From Micromonospora sp. RP3T (GTDB lineage: Bacteria > Actinomycetota > Actinomycetes > Mycobacteriales > Micromonosporaceae), in contig NZ_PYPS01000002.1 of NCBI RefSeq assembly GCF_003027925.1, positions 310,001 through 374,000 on the forward strand: a stretch of DNA of 64,000 nucleotides, in the 5' to 3' direction. Both the position numbers and the translations under genes were made by a program. Below, one piece after another: positions 1 to 8,697 of the stretch. The notes under the pieces were generated by a model. The model was not told where the DNA came from, ran no database searches, and saw nothing but the letters and a program-made list of their open reading frames with translations. The first letter of the stretch is position 1. Each line of letters opens with the position of its first letter.

Positions 1-1910
1 CACGCCCCGTCCCGCGCCCGGTGGACGCGGTCCACCTGGACCCGGTCGTAGGAGCGGCTGGTGAGGATCAGCTCGACGCCGGCCTGGCGCAGCCGCTCCG
101 CGCGGCCCCGGGCCAGCGGCAGTGCGGCCAGCGCGTCGGCGGTGGCGACGACGTCGAGCGTACGGCCACGCGGCACCCGAACCTCCACGAGCAGCCGGCC
201 GGCCCGGGCCGCCGGCCGCCGCCGGGACAGCGGCAACCAACCCGGCGCCAGGCCGCGCGAGTGTGCCGGCAGCAGCGCGTACGCGCGCCGGGTGCCGTGC
301 GCCGGCCAGCGGCTGACGTCGTGCGGCAGTCCGGCGCTCGACGCGTTCGTCGGCGCGGGGCGGATGCGCAGCGCCCCGCCGTCGAGCCCGTCGACGGGGC
401 GCAGACGGCCGTCGTCGGTGGCCCGGAACGCGCCCCGTACCCGCGCCCGGTCCAGCCGGCCGGCCGGCAGCAGGTAGGTGTCCGGGGCGCCGAGCAGGTA
501 CTGGAGTCGAGCCGGGACGTGCGAGCGCAGCACCTGCACCGGGATCGCGCCGCCCGGCTCGACCCGTACCCGCAGCAGGTCGGCCCGGTCCGGTGCGGAC
601 CGCGGGTCCAGGTAACCGACCAGGAACAGCTCGGCGCTGGGTACGCCGTCCGCGGCGGCCCGCTCCAGGTCGCCGGTGACCGGCACGTAAGCCTCGAACG
701 TCTCGACCGTGACCTGCTGGCCGGGGCGCAGCCAGGGCGGCCCGTACCGGCCGGCGCGGCGCTGCTCGGCGGCCAGCGGGGGACGGGACGAGGACTCCGG
801 GACGCTGACGTCGTGGTCGTCGGGCACGTCGGCGGAGGGCGGCTCGACCGCCTGCTCCCCATCGATGTCGGCGTCGGCGTCGGTCACCACGATGCGCTGC
901 CGCGACGGACGCGGCACCAGGAGACCGTCCGCTGTCGCGTCGACGCCCGGCGGGCCCTCGGCGTACCGGGGGCGGTGGGCCTGCCACGGCGCGACGCCGC
1001 CGGCCGCGTCGAGCGCGCGCAGGTGGCGATGGTCGGCGACGAGTTCGGCGCGTCCGCCCGGCGGCGGGGTCCAGACCGTGGCGCCGGTGGTCTCGGCCAG
1101 CTCGGCGGCCTGGGCGGCGAGCTTCGCCTGCTCGTCCGGCTCGGACGGCCAGGTGAGCCAGAGCCGCAGGTCGGCGCCGTAGAGTGGCAGCTCACCGAGG
1201 AGCGCGGCCAGGTGCCCGGCGTCGCGGACCTGCTGGGTGCCGCTGTAGTCGCCGATCAGGAAGCCGCCGGAGCGGGCCGTGACGGAGACCGTGACCAGTT
1301 CCGTCGCGGTGGCGCCGAGCCGGTGGGCGGTGGCCCGGCGGGCCACGAAGTCGGCCCGAGTGGCCAACGCCACACCGGTGGGCAGCGGCAGGTTGACCAC
1401 GCCGGTGCGGGGCCGGACCAGACCGTCCTCCACCGCGAACCAGCCGGGCAGCGGGGTGGCGAGGTCCGGCGGTTGCAGCACCAGCCAGTCCATCGGCTGC
1501 CGGGTCACGCGGTCCAGCGGCAACGCGTGCAGCGGTCCGTCGTCGGCGTCGGGCACCCGGCCGGGCAGCACCTGTCGGATGTCCGCGCCGTCCGGGCTGA
1601 CCAGCACGTCGTGCCCGAGCAGGCCGGCCACCTCGGTGAACAGCTCGGCGTGGCGGGCGCCGTCGTCGGTGAGGATCCGGACGTCGTCGGCGGCGTCCCC
1701 GGTCCGCCGGACCAGGTCCGCCAGCGCGGGGGCGTCCAGCGGGCGGTCCGGGGCGGTGGGCAGCGCCGGCTTCCCGCGCGGGCCGCACACCAGCCACAGA
1801 TCGAGCAGGCCGGGCACCCGCCGGTGCCGGCGCGGGTCGAAGCGGCGGGTGGTCGGCATCCGGTCGATCCCCCGGCCGTCCACGGGGGCGGTCCGTGCCA
1901 GCCCTGTCAC
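1..1910 (-). CDS. Large uncharacterised protein beside a mycosin-like gene (C-terminus off the left edge)
   Basis: The minus strand is open from about 1910 to the window edge, at least 630 codons, with typical high-GC codon use, so the 3' end lies outside. I place the start at GTG 1910; GTG 1883 and ATG 1859 are alternatives and none has a strong ribosome site. The protein begins VTGLARTAPVDGRGIDRM and has no signal peptide or obvious membrane segment in the visible part. Its mid-region is rich in Ala/Asp/Pro, followed by an acidic linker (DADADIDGEQ) and a second folded-looking region containing ETFEAYVPVTGD. I do not recognise a family. It is divergent from the mycosin-like gene at 2108, so a type VII secretion link is plausible but only by context. 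A long open frame on the opposite strand here is a codon-bias shadow. Confidence 0.6.
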   Translation of the reverse strand, partial: MTGLARTAPVDGRGIDRMPTTRRFDPRRHRRVPGLLDLWLVCGPRGKPALPTAPDRPLDAPALADLVRRTGDAADDVRILTDDGARHAELFTEVAGLLGHDVLVSPDGADIRQVLPGRVPDADDGPLHALPLDRVTRQPMDWLVLQPPDLATPLPGWFAVEDGLVRPRTGVVNLPLPTGVALATRADFVARRATAHRLGATATELVTVSVTARSGGFLIGDYSGTQQVRDAGHLAALLGELPLYGADLRLWLTWPSEPDEQAKLAAQAAELAETTGATVWTPPPGGRAELVADHRHLRALDAAGGVAPWQAHRPRYAEGPPGVDATADGLLVPRPSRQRIVVTDADADIDGEQAVEPPSADVPDDHDVSVPESSSRPPLAAEQRRAGRYGPPWLRPGQQVTVETFEAYVPVTGDLERAAADGVPSAELFLVGYLDPRSAPDRADLLRVRVEPGGAIPVQVLRSHVPARLQYLLGAPDTYLLPAGRLDRARVRGAFRATDDGRLRPVDGLDGGALRIRPAPTNASSAGLPHDVSRWPAHGTRRAYALLPAHSRGLAPGWLPLSRRRPAARAGRLLVEVRVPRGRTLDVVATADALAALPLARGRAERLRQAGVELILTSRSYDRVQVDRVHRARDGA

Positions 1911-2107
1911 CGCCGCCCCGCCTTCGTCACCCAGTCGTCCCGTCGTCGGCCGGAGCCGTTCGACATCGAGGGCCGGTACCCTCGGCGGTCTCCATGACGG
2001 ACGCCATGGAAATCTGGTTCAGATTGATTTGAACGAAGTCGGCGCTGATCCGCAATAGACGGTGACGGCCGATCGGTCTGGGCCGCGGTGACGGAAGGGG
2101 ACCCGAG

Positions 2108-3592
2108 GTGCTGGCGAAGCACTCCATCCTTGCAAGACTGCTCGTGGTGGTGATGGTCGGCTGCGCGATCCTGGCCGTGCCACGGCCCTCGGCCGCCAGG
2201 TCCGGGCCGGACACCGAGCCGTACGTGAAGTACTACGTGGTCGCGGCGCAGTACCAGGGCCAGCCGGAGAATCTCACCGAGATCGCCCGGCGGTTCCTGG
2301 GCAGCGGCGCGCGGGCCGCCGAGATCTACCAGCTCAACACCGGTCGGGTCCAGCCGGACGGTGCCCGGCTGACCGACCCGGGCACGCTGCGGGCCGGGTG
2401 GCACCTGGTGCTGCCGTGGGACGCCGCCGGCGAGGGCGTCGAGTACGGACAGTTGCCGGCCGCCCGCCGGCCGTCGGCCCGCCCCACGCCGACCCGGTCG
2501 CCGGGCGCGCGTCCGGACGGCAGCCCGTCACCGGGCGCGAGCCCCACGCCCTCCGGTACGCCCACCGGCCCCGGCCGGGACGCGAAGTGCACCGCCACCA
2601 GCGCGTCGAGTGGCCGGTCGGAGTGGGCGCAGCTTCGCATGGCGGCGGACAGCGCGTGGACCCTGACCCGCGGCAACGGCGTCAAGGTGGCGGTCGTCGA
2701 CACCGGCGTCGACGCCGGTCTCCAGCAGCTCAGCGGCCGGGTCGCGGTGGGCGCGGACGTCACCGTCGGCAATGGACGCGGGGACGAGGACTGCCTCGGC
2801 TCCGGCACGGCGATGGCGGGCATCATCGCCGCGGACGACAGCGTCGAGAACCGTCCGGTGGGGTTGGCGCCGGACGCCACCATCGTGCCGGTGCGGATGG
2901 TCCGGTCCTCCGGCGACGCCCGACCGGCCGACGCCGCGACGGCCATCGAGGTGGCGGTCAGCACCGGCGCCTCGGTGGTGGCGCTCGGTTCCCGGGTCGA
3001 CCTGGCCGACCCGGCGGTGGCGGCGTCGCTGACCACCGCGCTGGAGCACGACGTGCTGGTCGTGGCGGGAGCACCGGTCAAGCCCACCACGCTCCCGTCG
3101 CCGCGCGGCGGATCCGGCGGGTCGTTGGTGCTCACCGGCGGCGTCGGCGCGGGCGGGCAGCTCGCCGAGAAGTACGTCGACGGCTCGGTCGAGGTGGTCG
3201 CGCCCGGCATCGAGGTGGCGACGCTCGGTGTCGGCGGCGGCAAGGTGATCGGCAACACCGGCACCGAGTTCGCGGTGGCGTTCGTGGCCGGTGAGGCCGC
3301 CCTGATCCGGGCGGCCCAGCCCGACCTCAGCGCCGCGCAGGTGGAGGAGCGCATCCGCGCCACCGCCGAACCGGTGGGCGGGCAGGTCGCCGAGGGAGAT
3401 CCGCGCTACGGCTCCGGCATGATCAATCCGGCCGCCTCGGTGGCCCCGTCGGTGGACGCCCAGGCCCCGGCAGCCGCGCAGGCGGGCCGGGGCGGGGGCA
3501 CGCTGGTCGCCGTGCTGCTGGGGTTCGCGCTGCTGTTCGGCGCGGGCGGCTTCCTGGTCTACCGGCTGCGCCGCCGCCGCTGGGCCGGCTGA
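2108..3592 (+). CDS. Mycosin-like S8 family protein, apparently catalytically dead
   Basis: This 494-aa protein starts at GTG 2108 after GAAGGGGACCCGAG. It has a signal peptide (about 1-30), a LysM-like region (about 40-112, YYVVAAQYQ...AGWHLVLPW), a Pro/Ser/Thr linker (120-160), a subtilase fold (about 175-455) and a C-terminal membrane anchor followed by RLRRRRWAG. That is the layout of mycosins, the membrane proteases of type VII secretion. The Asp motif is kept (AVVDTGVD, Asp198). The GHGT histidine motif reads GSGT (Ser232), and the GTS-A-P serine motif reads GTEFAVAF (Glu387). The oxyanion Asn region reads VVAGAP. Two of three triad residues are therefore replaced and proteolysis is unlikely. 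A scaffold or wall-binding role is inference. No esx or ecc genes are visible in the window. Confidence 0.85.
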   Translation: MLAKHSILARLLVVVMVGCAILAVPRPSAARSGPDTEPYVKYYVVAAQYQGQPENLTEIARRFLGSGARAAEIYQLNTGRVQPDGARLTDPGTLRAGWHLVLPWDAAGEGVEYGQLPAARRPSARPTPTRSPGARPDGSPSPGASPTPSGTPTGPGRDAKCTATSASSGRSEWAQLRMAADSAWTLTRGNGVKVAVVDTGVDAGLQQLSGRVAVGADVTVGNGRGDEDCLGSGTAMAGIIAADDSVENRPVGLAPDATIVPVRMVRSSGDARPADAATAIEVAVSTGASVVALGSRVDLADPAVAASLTTALEHDVLVVAGAPVKPTTLPSPRGGSGGSLVLTGGVGAGGQLAEKYVDGSVEVVAPGIEVATLGVGGGKVIGNTGTEFAVAFVAGEAALIRAAQPDLSAAQVEERIRATAEPVGGQVAEGDPRYGSGMINPAASVAPSVDAQAPAAAQAGRGGGTLVAVLLGFALLFGAGGFLVYRLRRRRWAG

Positions 3593-3603
3593 CCGCCCCC
3601 GCA

Positions 3604-3661
3604 GTGTAAGGAGGGGCCCCTTCTTAACAGACGTCTGTTAAGAAGGGGCCCCTCCTTACAC
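3604..3661. repeat. 58-bp perfect palindrome, likely bidirectional terminator
   Basis: Every base from 3604 to 3661 pairs with its mirror position around the centre ACGT at 3631-3634; each arm reads TGTAAGGAGGGGCCCCTTCT then TAACAG. It sits between the convergent ends of the mycosin-like gene (stop 3592) and the transglycosylase-like gene (stop 3664), where a bidirectional terminator is expected. The AAGGGGCCCCTT core resembles a palindrome I associate with repeated intergenic copies in Micromonosporaceae; that is recollection, not a search. Confidence 0.8.
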
Positions 3662-3663
3662 CT

Positions 3664-5253
3664 CTAGCGCAGCGACCAGGTCTGCTTCGGGTTGAACACG
3701 CAGGTCCACGCGTTCAGCGGAGCACCCGTGCCGTGCCCGTCCACGTCCAGGCAGCGGTCGGTCTCCGGGTTGAACAGGGACCGTTTGCCCTGGTACTCGA
3801 TCCACTTCCACTTCTGAGCCGGGTTGCCGCTGCACCGGGCGCTCTGCACCGGAGCGCCGTCCCGCTTCTCACCCCAGGCCACGTCCAGGCACAGCCCGTT
3901 GGCGCGGACGCTCCCGTCGGACTGGAACGTCCACCACTGCGGTCGCTCCTCCCGGCACGGCCGCAGGACCACCGGGATGCCGTCCCCGGCGCCGCCGCTG
4001 GCGCACAGCCCGGTCTCCTTGCCGACGAGCTGCTTCGCGCCGGTCGGGCGCTTCGGCGGGGCCGGCTTCTCCGGCTCGGCCGGCGGGCGGGTCGACGGCG
4101 ACGCGCTGGGCCGTGGCGCGGGCGGCCTGACCGTCGGCGTCGGGCTGGGGGACCGGGGCGTGGCGGACGGGGAGGGGCTCGGGCTGGCCGGCGCCGCCGT
4201 GAGCCGTCCGTCGAGCGCGTAGAAGTCGGTGAACTCCTTCACCCGGCGCAGGAACGCCTGCGTGGCGTCGTCCAGCTCACCGCCGGTCTGGCGCACCGCG
4301 GTCGGCCCGTTCCGGTACGCGGCCAGCGCCAGCAGGCCCGGGTCGCCCTCGAGGCCGGCGAGGTCGCGACGCAGCGCGCAGAGCGCGACGCCGACAGCGG
4401 GAACGGCCACCTGCGGGTCCCACGGTGAGGCGCCCGCCGGCCCGTGCGCCCGCCACACCTCGGGCAGGAACTGGGCGATGCCCCGCCGGCCGTCGTCGCC
4501 GAGCAGGTTCGGGTCGAAACCCGACACCGCCATGAGCTGGGCCGCCACCGCCGCGGACGGCACCTCCGGGCACACCGAGCCGGCCCGCACCACGAGCCGG
4601 ACGTAGGTCGCCGGCACCGCCTTCGGCTGCTGGCGTTCGGTGTCCGGGCGGGTGGTGCCGGAGCCGCCGAACGCGGTCAGCTCGCCGTAGTACGCCGCGT
4701 AGCGGCTGACGTCGTCGACGTAGGTGACCGCGTCGGACGGGACGCCCTTCGCCTCGCGTACCCGGTCGAGGTCGGTGTGGAACGCGGCCAGCGACAGCCG
4801 CCACGGGTCGCCCGGAACGGCGGCCAGGCGCAGTTGCCCGCTGAGGTCGCACATCTGGTGGGCCAGCGCCAGGATGTTGGCGGCGGTGTCGGTGCGGTCC
4901 GCGCCCGGCCACGGTGCCCAGGACTTCCACCGGTCGTCGTCCAGACCGGCGAAGCCGCGACCACCCGACGTGGTCTTGCCGACGCGTCCGTCCAGGCCGG
5001 ACTCGGTCATCAGCTGCCCGGCCAGGCGGGCCGGGGTCAGTGTGGGGCAGGAGCGGGCGGCGGCCCGGATGGCGGTCAGGTGCTCACTGGAGACCTTGCG
5101 GCCGGTCAGCTTGTCGTCGCGGGCCGTGGCGATGCCCCAGCTCACGGAGGCGACCACCATGAGCAGCACCGCGAGGCCGGCCGCGATGGCGGCGACGACA
5201 CGACGCGGCATCCGGGCGAGCCGGGATCGGAGGCCAGGAAGATCGGGTGTCAC
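3664..5253 (-). CDS. Membrane-anchored double transglycosylase-like protein with ricin-B domain
   Basis: The protein has 529 aa. I chose GTG 5253 because AAGGGAAG lies just upstream and the next residues lead straight into a membrane segment (about 18-42); a longer in-frame extension to 5352 has no such signal. Two lysozyme-like modules follow. The first (about 55-195) has QLMTESGLDG with a Glu (E84) where SLT enzymes have their catalytic acid. The second (about 215-345) has AAQLMAVSGFDPN, with Val243 at that position, but keeps the GIAQFLPEVW core. A Pro/Ser linker (355-405) leads to a beta-trefoil ricin-B lectin (about 410-529) with CLDVAWG and CLDVDGHG repeats. It probably binds and perhaps cuts peptidoglycan outside the membrane. 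The second module looks non-catalytic. Confidence 0.8.
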   Translation of the reverse strand: MTPDLPGLRSRLARMPRRVVAAIAAGLAVLLMVVASVSWGIATARDDKLTGRKVSSEHLTAIRAAARSCPTLTPARLAGQLMTESGLDGRVGKTTSGGRGFAGLDDDRWKSWAPWPGADRTDTAANILALAHQMCDLSGQLRLAAVPGDPWRLSLAAFHTDLDRVREAKGVPSDAVTYVDDVSRYAAYYGELTAFGGSGTTRPDTERQQPKAVPATYVRLVVRAGSVCPEVPSAAVAAQLMAVSGFDPNLLGDDGRRGIAQFLPEVWRAHGPAGASPWDPQVAVPAVGVALCALRRDLAGLEGDPGLLALAAYRNGPTAVRQTGGELDDATQAFLRRVKEFTDFYALDGRLTAAPASPSPSPSATPRSPSPTPTVRPPAPRPSASPSTRPPAEPEKPAPPKRPTGAKQLVGKETGLCASGGAGDGIPVVLRPCREERPQWWTFQSDGSVRANGLCLDVAWGEKRDGAPVQSARCSGNPAQKWKWIEYQGKRSLFNPETDRCLDVDGHGTGAPLNAWTCVFNPKQTWSLR

Positions 5254-5692
5254 GGGACTTCCCTTCCGGTGATGACGTCGCCAGGCGTGACGCATGCGCG
5301 ACGTCCTCGGTTCACCCGACCGGAATCTTTCCGATTCCAGTCCGGCCGCCATTGAACCGACCGGCGCACCGGGCCGTCAACGTGGACGGCGCCGGACGGA
5401 CCGATTTCCGCCGCCGGACACCGCCGGACCGTCGATCGGAGTGCTCGATGTGGACTCGCCACCATTCGCCCGACGCGGGGCTGACCAGCCTCGTCGTGGG
5501 CGGGGCCGGCCCGCGCCGGGCCGTCGTCCGTCGATCGGGGCGCGTCCGGTGAGCACCGCCACCCTGGTCGCGGTCCGCCGGCCGGCGACGGCGTCCGATG
5601 AGTACGGTTATCCTTCTCCCTCAGAAGGGTCCGGTGCCGTGGCGCCGGGCCGGCCGGGCGGGCACGCCCGACACGTCAGGGGGAGGCGTTCT
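5254..5692. other. Divergent intergenic region, no gene recognised
   Basis: This 439-bp gap separates the transglycosylase-like gene (minus) from the sigma factor (plus). Open frames here lack ribosome sites. Two small inverted repeats are visible: GGAATC-N5-GATTCC at 5322-5338 and CCTTCT-N5-AGAAGG at 5612-5628. The second lies about 65 bp before the sigma factor start, where its leader mRNA or promoter would be. No function can be assigned. Confidence 0.4.
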
Positions 5693-6259
5693 GTGTCGGC
5701 GGTGCCCAACGAGGCGGTGGAGCCCGGAGTTCCGGGCGAGGCCGTCGGCCAGGGTTCCCCCGAGAGCCTGATGCGGTGGATCCACCAGCAGTACCGCGAA
5801 CCGCTGCTGCGCTTCGTCACCCGCCTGGTGCTCGGCCGGCAGGAACTGGCCGAGGATCTCGTGCAGGAGACGTTCCTGCGGGCCTGGCGCAACCTCGACA
5901 CGCTGGCCGAGGAGCCGCGCCGGATCGCCCCTTGGCTCTACACCGTCGCCCGGCACGTGGCCGTCGACGCCGGCCGGGCCCGGCAGGCCCGGCCGCCCGA
6001 GGTCGCCGTGCCGGACCTCAACCGGCTCACCTCGGCCGACGACGAGATGGACCGGGTGGTCACCGCCCACACCGTCCGTCTGGCGCTGCGGCAGATCAAG
6101 CCGGAGCACCGGGCGGTCCTGATCGAGATGTACTACAAGGGCGCCTCGGTCGCGGAGGCGGCGGAGCGGCTCGGGATACCCGAGGGTACGGTAAAGTCCC
6201 GGACGTACTACGCGGTGCGGGCGCTGCACGCGGCGATCGGCCCGATCGAGTCGGCCTGA
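5693..6259 (+). CDS. ECF RNA polymerase sigma factor
   Basis: The product is 188 aa. I chose GTG 5693 because GGGGGAGG lies six bases upstream; the open frame extends further 5' but without conserved sequence. Region 2 is clear (YREPLLRFV, AEDLVQETFLRAWRNLD), and region 4 ends in an HTH (ASVAEAAERLGIPEGTVKSR). The region 2-4 linker is short and there is no region 3, as in ECF sigma factors. It should direct RNA polymerase to a small regulon once released from its partner. The gene 100 bp downstream is a zinc-binding anti-sigma factor, so the pair forms a signal-controlled switch. Its targets may include nearby envelope genes, which is inference. Confidence 0.93.
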   Translation: MSAVPNEAVEPGVPGEAVGQGSPESLMRWIHQQYREPLLRFVTRLVLGRQELAEDLVQETFLRAWRNLDTLAEEPRRIAPWLYTVARHVAVDAGRARQARPPEVAVPDLNRLTSADDEMDRVVTAHTVRLALRQIKPEHRAVLIEMYYKGASVAEAAERLGIPEGTVKSRTYYAVRALHAAIGPIESA

Positions 6260-6358
6260 TGTCACGTCCCAGCGGCTCCTCGTCCGATCCCGGCACCGAC
6301 GCGGTGACCCGGGTCGTCGTTCCGGCGCACCCTTCGTCGGGTCGGGAAGGGGGGCGTG

Positions 6359-7327
6359 ATGCGCACCGGCGGTGAACACCCCACGTCCGCGCACGAGGCG
6401 CTCGCGCTCTACCTGCTCGGCGCGCTCGACGAGACCGACCGCGTCGCCTTCGAGGCGCACCTCGCCGGCTGCGACGACTGCCTCTCCGCCGCGGCCGACC
6501 TGGGCGGCGCGACCAGCGGGCTCGGCGCGCTCGACGCGGCCGACTGGGCCGAGTTCGACGTCCCGCCGGCCGCGGTCCTGCCGCCGGCCTCCGTGCTGCC
6601 ACCGCGGGCCGTCCCGGCCGTGCGCCCCGACCCGGCGTCCACTGCCGTCGTCGACCCGGCCGTCCCCGATCCGGCCGTTCCCGACCCGACCGTCCCCGAC
6701 CCGACCGTCCCCGCCGACGCCGACAGCGACGCCGGGGAGCCGACCGCGCCCGTCGTCCGGGAATCGGCCGTGCCCGTCGTCGGGGAATCGGCCGCGCCGG
6801 ACGGCGGTCCGGTGCCGGCGGGCCGGCGGCCCGTGCGGCCCGGCCGGGGGCCCGGCGGCCCGACCGGGCCGGCGTCCGGTCGCCGCTCCCGCCCCGGCGA
6901 CGGCCGCTCCCGGCCGCTCTCCGCCCGGCGCCGGTTGCTGCTCTGGGGTGGGGCGGTGGCGCTGGCGCTCGCGGTGCTCACCGGTGGGATCGTGGCCGCC
7001 GTCGGCGGCGGGGGCCGCGACGACCTGGTGCTGACCGCCACCGGCGAGGCGCCCGGCCAGGGCGTCAGCCTCTCCGTGTCGATCACCACCCACGAGGGCC
7101 AGGGCTCCACGATCAGGATCACCGCGACCGGGCTGCGGCCCGGCCTGCGCTACCGGCTCTTCGCGGTGACCCGGGACGGCGTCACCCACCCGGTCCGGGA
7201 CTGGACCGCCTCGGCCGGTCCGCAGGAGGTGACCGGGGAGCTGTCGCCGTCGGTCGACGACCTCTCCTTCGTCGGCGTGAGCCGGCCGGACGGCACCTCC
7301 GTGGTGACCGCGCCGATCTCCCGCTGA
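6359..7327 (+). CDS. Membrane anti-sigma factor with zinc-binding N-terminus
   Basis: Starts at ATG 6359 (GTG 6356 is adjacent) after GGGAAGGGGGG; 322 aa. The cytoplasmic N-terminus carries the ZAS signature HLAGCDDC (HxxxCxxC), which binds zinc and clamps an ECF sigma factor. A long linker (about 80-185) contains 5-residue repeats of the type VPDPA/VPDPT and two VV-ESA-P repeats, encoded by roughly 15-bp tandem units around 6650-6716. One membrane segment follows (about 198-222, LLLWGGAVALALAVLTGGIV). The C-terminal domain (about 228-322) is outside the membrane and looks like a small beta-sandwich sensor. It is the partner of the preceding sigma factor. The repetitive linker may vary in length between strains. 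Confidence 0.88.
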   Translation: MRTGGEHPTSAHEALALYLLGALDETDRVAFEAHLAGCDDCLSAAADLGGATSGLGALDAADWAEFDVPPAAVLPPASVLPPRAVPAVRPDPASTAVVDPAVPDPAVPDPTVPDPTVPADADSDAGEPTAPVVRESAVPVVGESAAPDGGPVPAGRRPVRPGRGPGGPTGPASGRRSRPGDGRSRPLSARRRLLLWGGAVALALAVLTGGIVAAVGGGGRDDLVLTATGEAPGQGVSLSVSITTHEGQGSTIRITATGLRPGLRYRLFAVTRDGVTHPVRDWTASAGPQEVTGELSPSVDDLSFVGVSRPDGTSVVTAPISR

Positions 7328-7456
7328 CCGCGACCCCTCCGATCCGCACCGACTCCGGTTGAACCGGAAGCCCGCCCGCGCCGTCGTGTGGCCGTGCGCC
7401 TGCCGCACTCGTCGGGGGACGTGACGCGTCCCCGCGTCAGGCCGAGGGAGGGCTAC

Positions 7457-8683
7457 ATGGCAGTGAACACCGGATCGTCGACCCGTGGGCGACCGACGCG
7501 CAGGAGGTACGCCCTGCTCGCCGTCGTGTTGCTCGGGTCGGGGCTGATCGTGGGCGTGCCGGGCGGCCCGGCGACCGCCGCCACCGGGGAGCGGGTGACG
7601 TTCGTCAACGGCACCGCGGAGACGCTGTGGATCGGCGCGGGGGAGAGCGGGGACGGCTCGCGGCCGATCACCGGCCTGCCCACCCTGCGTCCGGGCGAGA
7701 AGAGCACCATCGTCATCCCGGACGCCGGCGAGCCGGGCCACTGGCGGGGCCGGTTCTTCGCCCGCCAGCGCTGCGAGGGCGACCCGAACGGCTCGTTCCG
7801 CTGCCTGGTCGGTGACTGCGGCGCGTTCGCCGACCGGTGCGAACGGGGCGCGGAGCCGGTGAGCCTGGCCGAGTTCAACTTCGACCGGAACAACGCCGCC
7901 GCGCCCTGGTACAACGTCAGCTACGTCGACGCGGTCTCCACCACGATCACGATCGACGCGCCCGGCGCCCCGAAGCCGGAGACGGCGGGCAGTTGCGCGC
8001 GGTGGGACTGCTCCGCCGGCCAGCTGCTCGCCGCCTGCCCGGAGGCGCACGCCGTCCGCGATCCGGCCCGGGGCGACCGGATCAACTGCGTCAACCCGAA
8101 CCGGGACGCGGAGAGCGCGTACACCGCCGCGCTGCTCCCGTTCGGCCCGCGCGCCTACCTGTGGTCCACCCACGACCGGGTCGCCGGCAACGAGACGGTC
8201 TACAACTGTCCGGGCTGCGCGGAGGTCGTGGTGACGTTCCGCGGCGGCGGGGACTCGCCGGCGCCGCCGCCGAAGCGTAAGGCCGTCCGCCCCACCTCCG
8301 GCTTCGCGCTGCGCGGGTACGCGGACAAGTGCGTCGACGTGCCGGGCGGCGAGTCGGCCGACGGGGTGCGGTTGCAGCTCTGGCACTGCAACGGCACCCC
8401 GGCCCAACGCTTCACCCGTGGCCCCGGTGACACATTGACGGTGCTGGACAAGTGCATGGACGTGGCATGGGCGTCCCGGGACAACGCGGCCAAGGTGCAG
8501 CTCGCGTGGTGCAACGGCGGGCCGGCGCAGGTCTGGGTGGCCGAGGGTGGGCTGCTGCGCAATCCGCACTCCGGCAAGTGCCTCGACGTGCGCGACTGGA
8601 ACTCCGACGACGGCGCGCCGCTGCAGATCTGGGAGTGCGCCGCCAGCCAGAGCAACCAGAACTGGCGCGAGACCGCCCGCTGA
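7457..8683 (+). CDS. Secreted thaumatin-like protein fused to a ricin-B lectin
   Basis: Starts at ATG 7457 after GAGGGAGG; 408 aa. A signal peptide (about 1-42, ending ATAATG) is followed by a thaumatin-like domain (about 43-255). Typical features are an N-terminal TFVNGTAETLWIGA strand, GHWRGRFFARQRC, a GDCG motif, FNFDRN and a series of cysteines. After a PAPPPKRK linker, a ricin-B beta-trefoil (about 280-408) shows three repeats (CVDVPGG, CMDVAWAS, CLDVRDW), each ending in a Q-W/F motif. Thaumatin-like proteins bind beta-1,3-glucans and many act on fungi; ricin-B modules bind galactose- or xylose-containing polymers. An extracellular carbohydrate-targeting, possibly antifungal, role is inferred. 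A strong hairpin follows the stop. Confidence 0.85.
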   Translation: MAVNTGSSTRGRPTRRRYALLAVVLLGSGLIVGVPGGPATAATGERVTFVNGTAETLWIGAGESGDGSRPITGLPTLRPGEKSTIVIPDAGEPGHWRGRFFARQRCEGDPNGSFRCLVGDCGAFADRCERGAEPVSLAEFNFDRNNAAAPWYNVSYVDAVSTTITIDAPGAPKPETAGSCARWDCSAGQLLAACPEAHAVRDPARGDRINCVNPNRDAESAYTAALLPFGPRAYLWSTHDRVAGNETVYNCPGCAEVVVTFRGGGDSPAPPPKRKAVRPTSGFALRGYADKCVDVPGGESADGVRLQLWHCNGTPAQRFTRGPGDTLTVLDKCMDVAWASRDNAAKVQLAWCNGGPAQVWVAEGGLLRNPHSGKCLDVRDWNSDDGAPLQIWECAASQSNQNWRETAR

Positions 8684-8697
8684 TCCGACCGGCCCGG

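Noticed and set aside
21..1997. A 658-codon open frame on the plus strand
   Set aside because: The minus strand here encodes a continuous protein with natural composition, while the plus-strand translation is Arg/Gly/Pro-rich and lacks a ribosome site; it is an antisense shadow of high GC3.
5621..8569. A 982-codon open frame on the minus strand
   Set aside because: It runs opposite the sigma factor, anti-sigma and thaumatin genes, all with recognisable domains; its translation is low-complexity.
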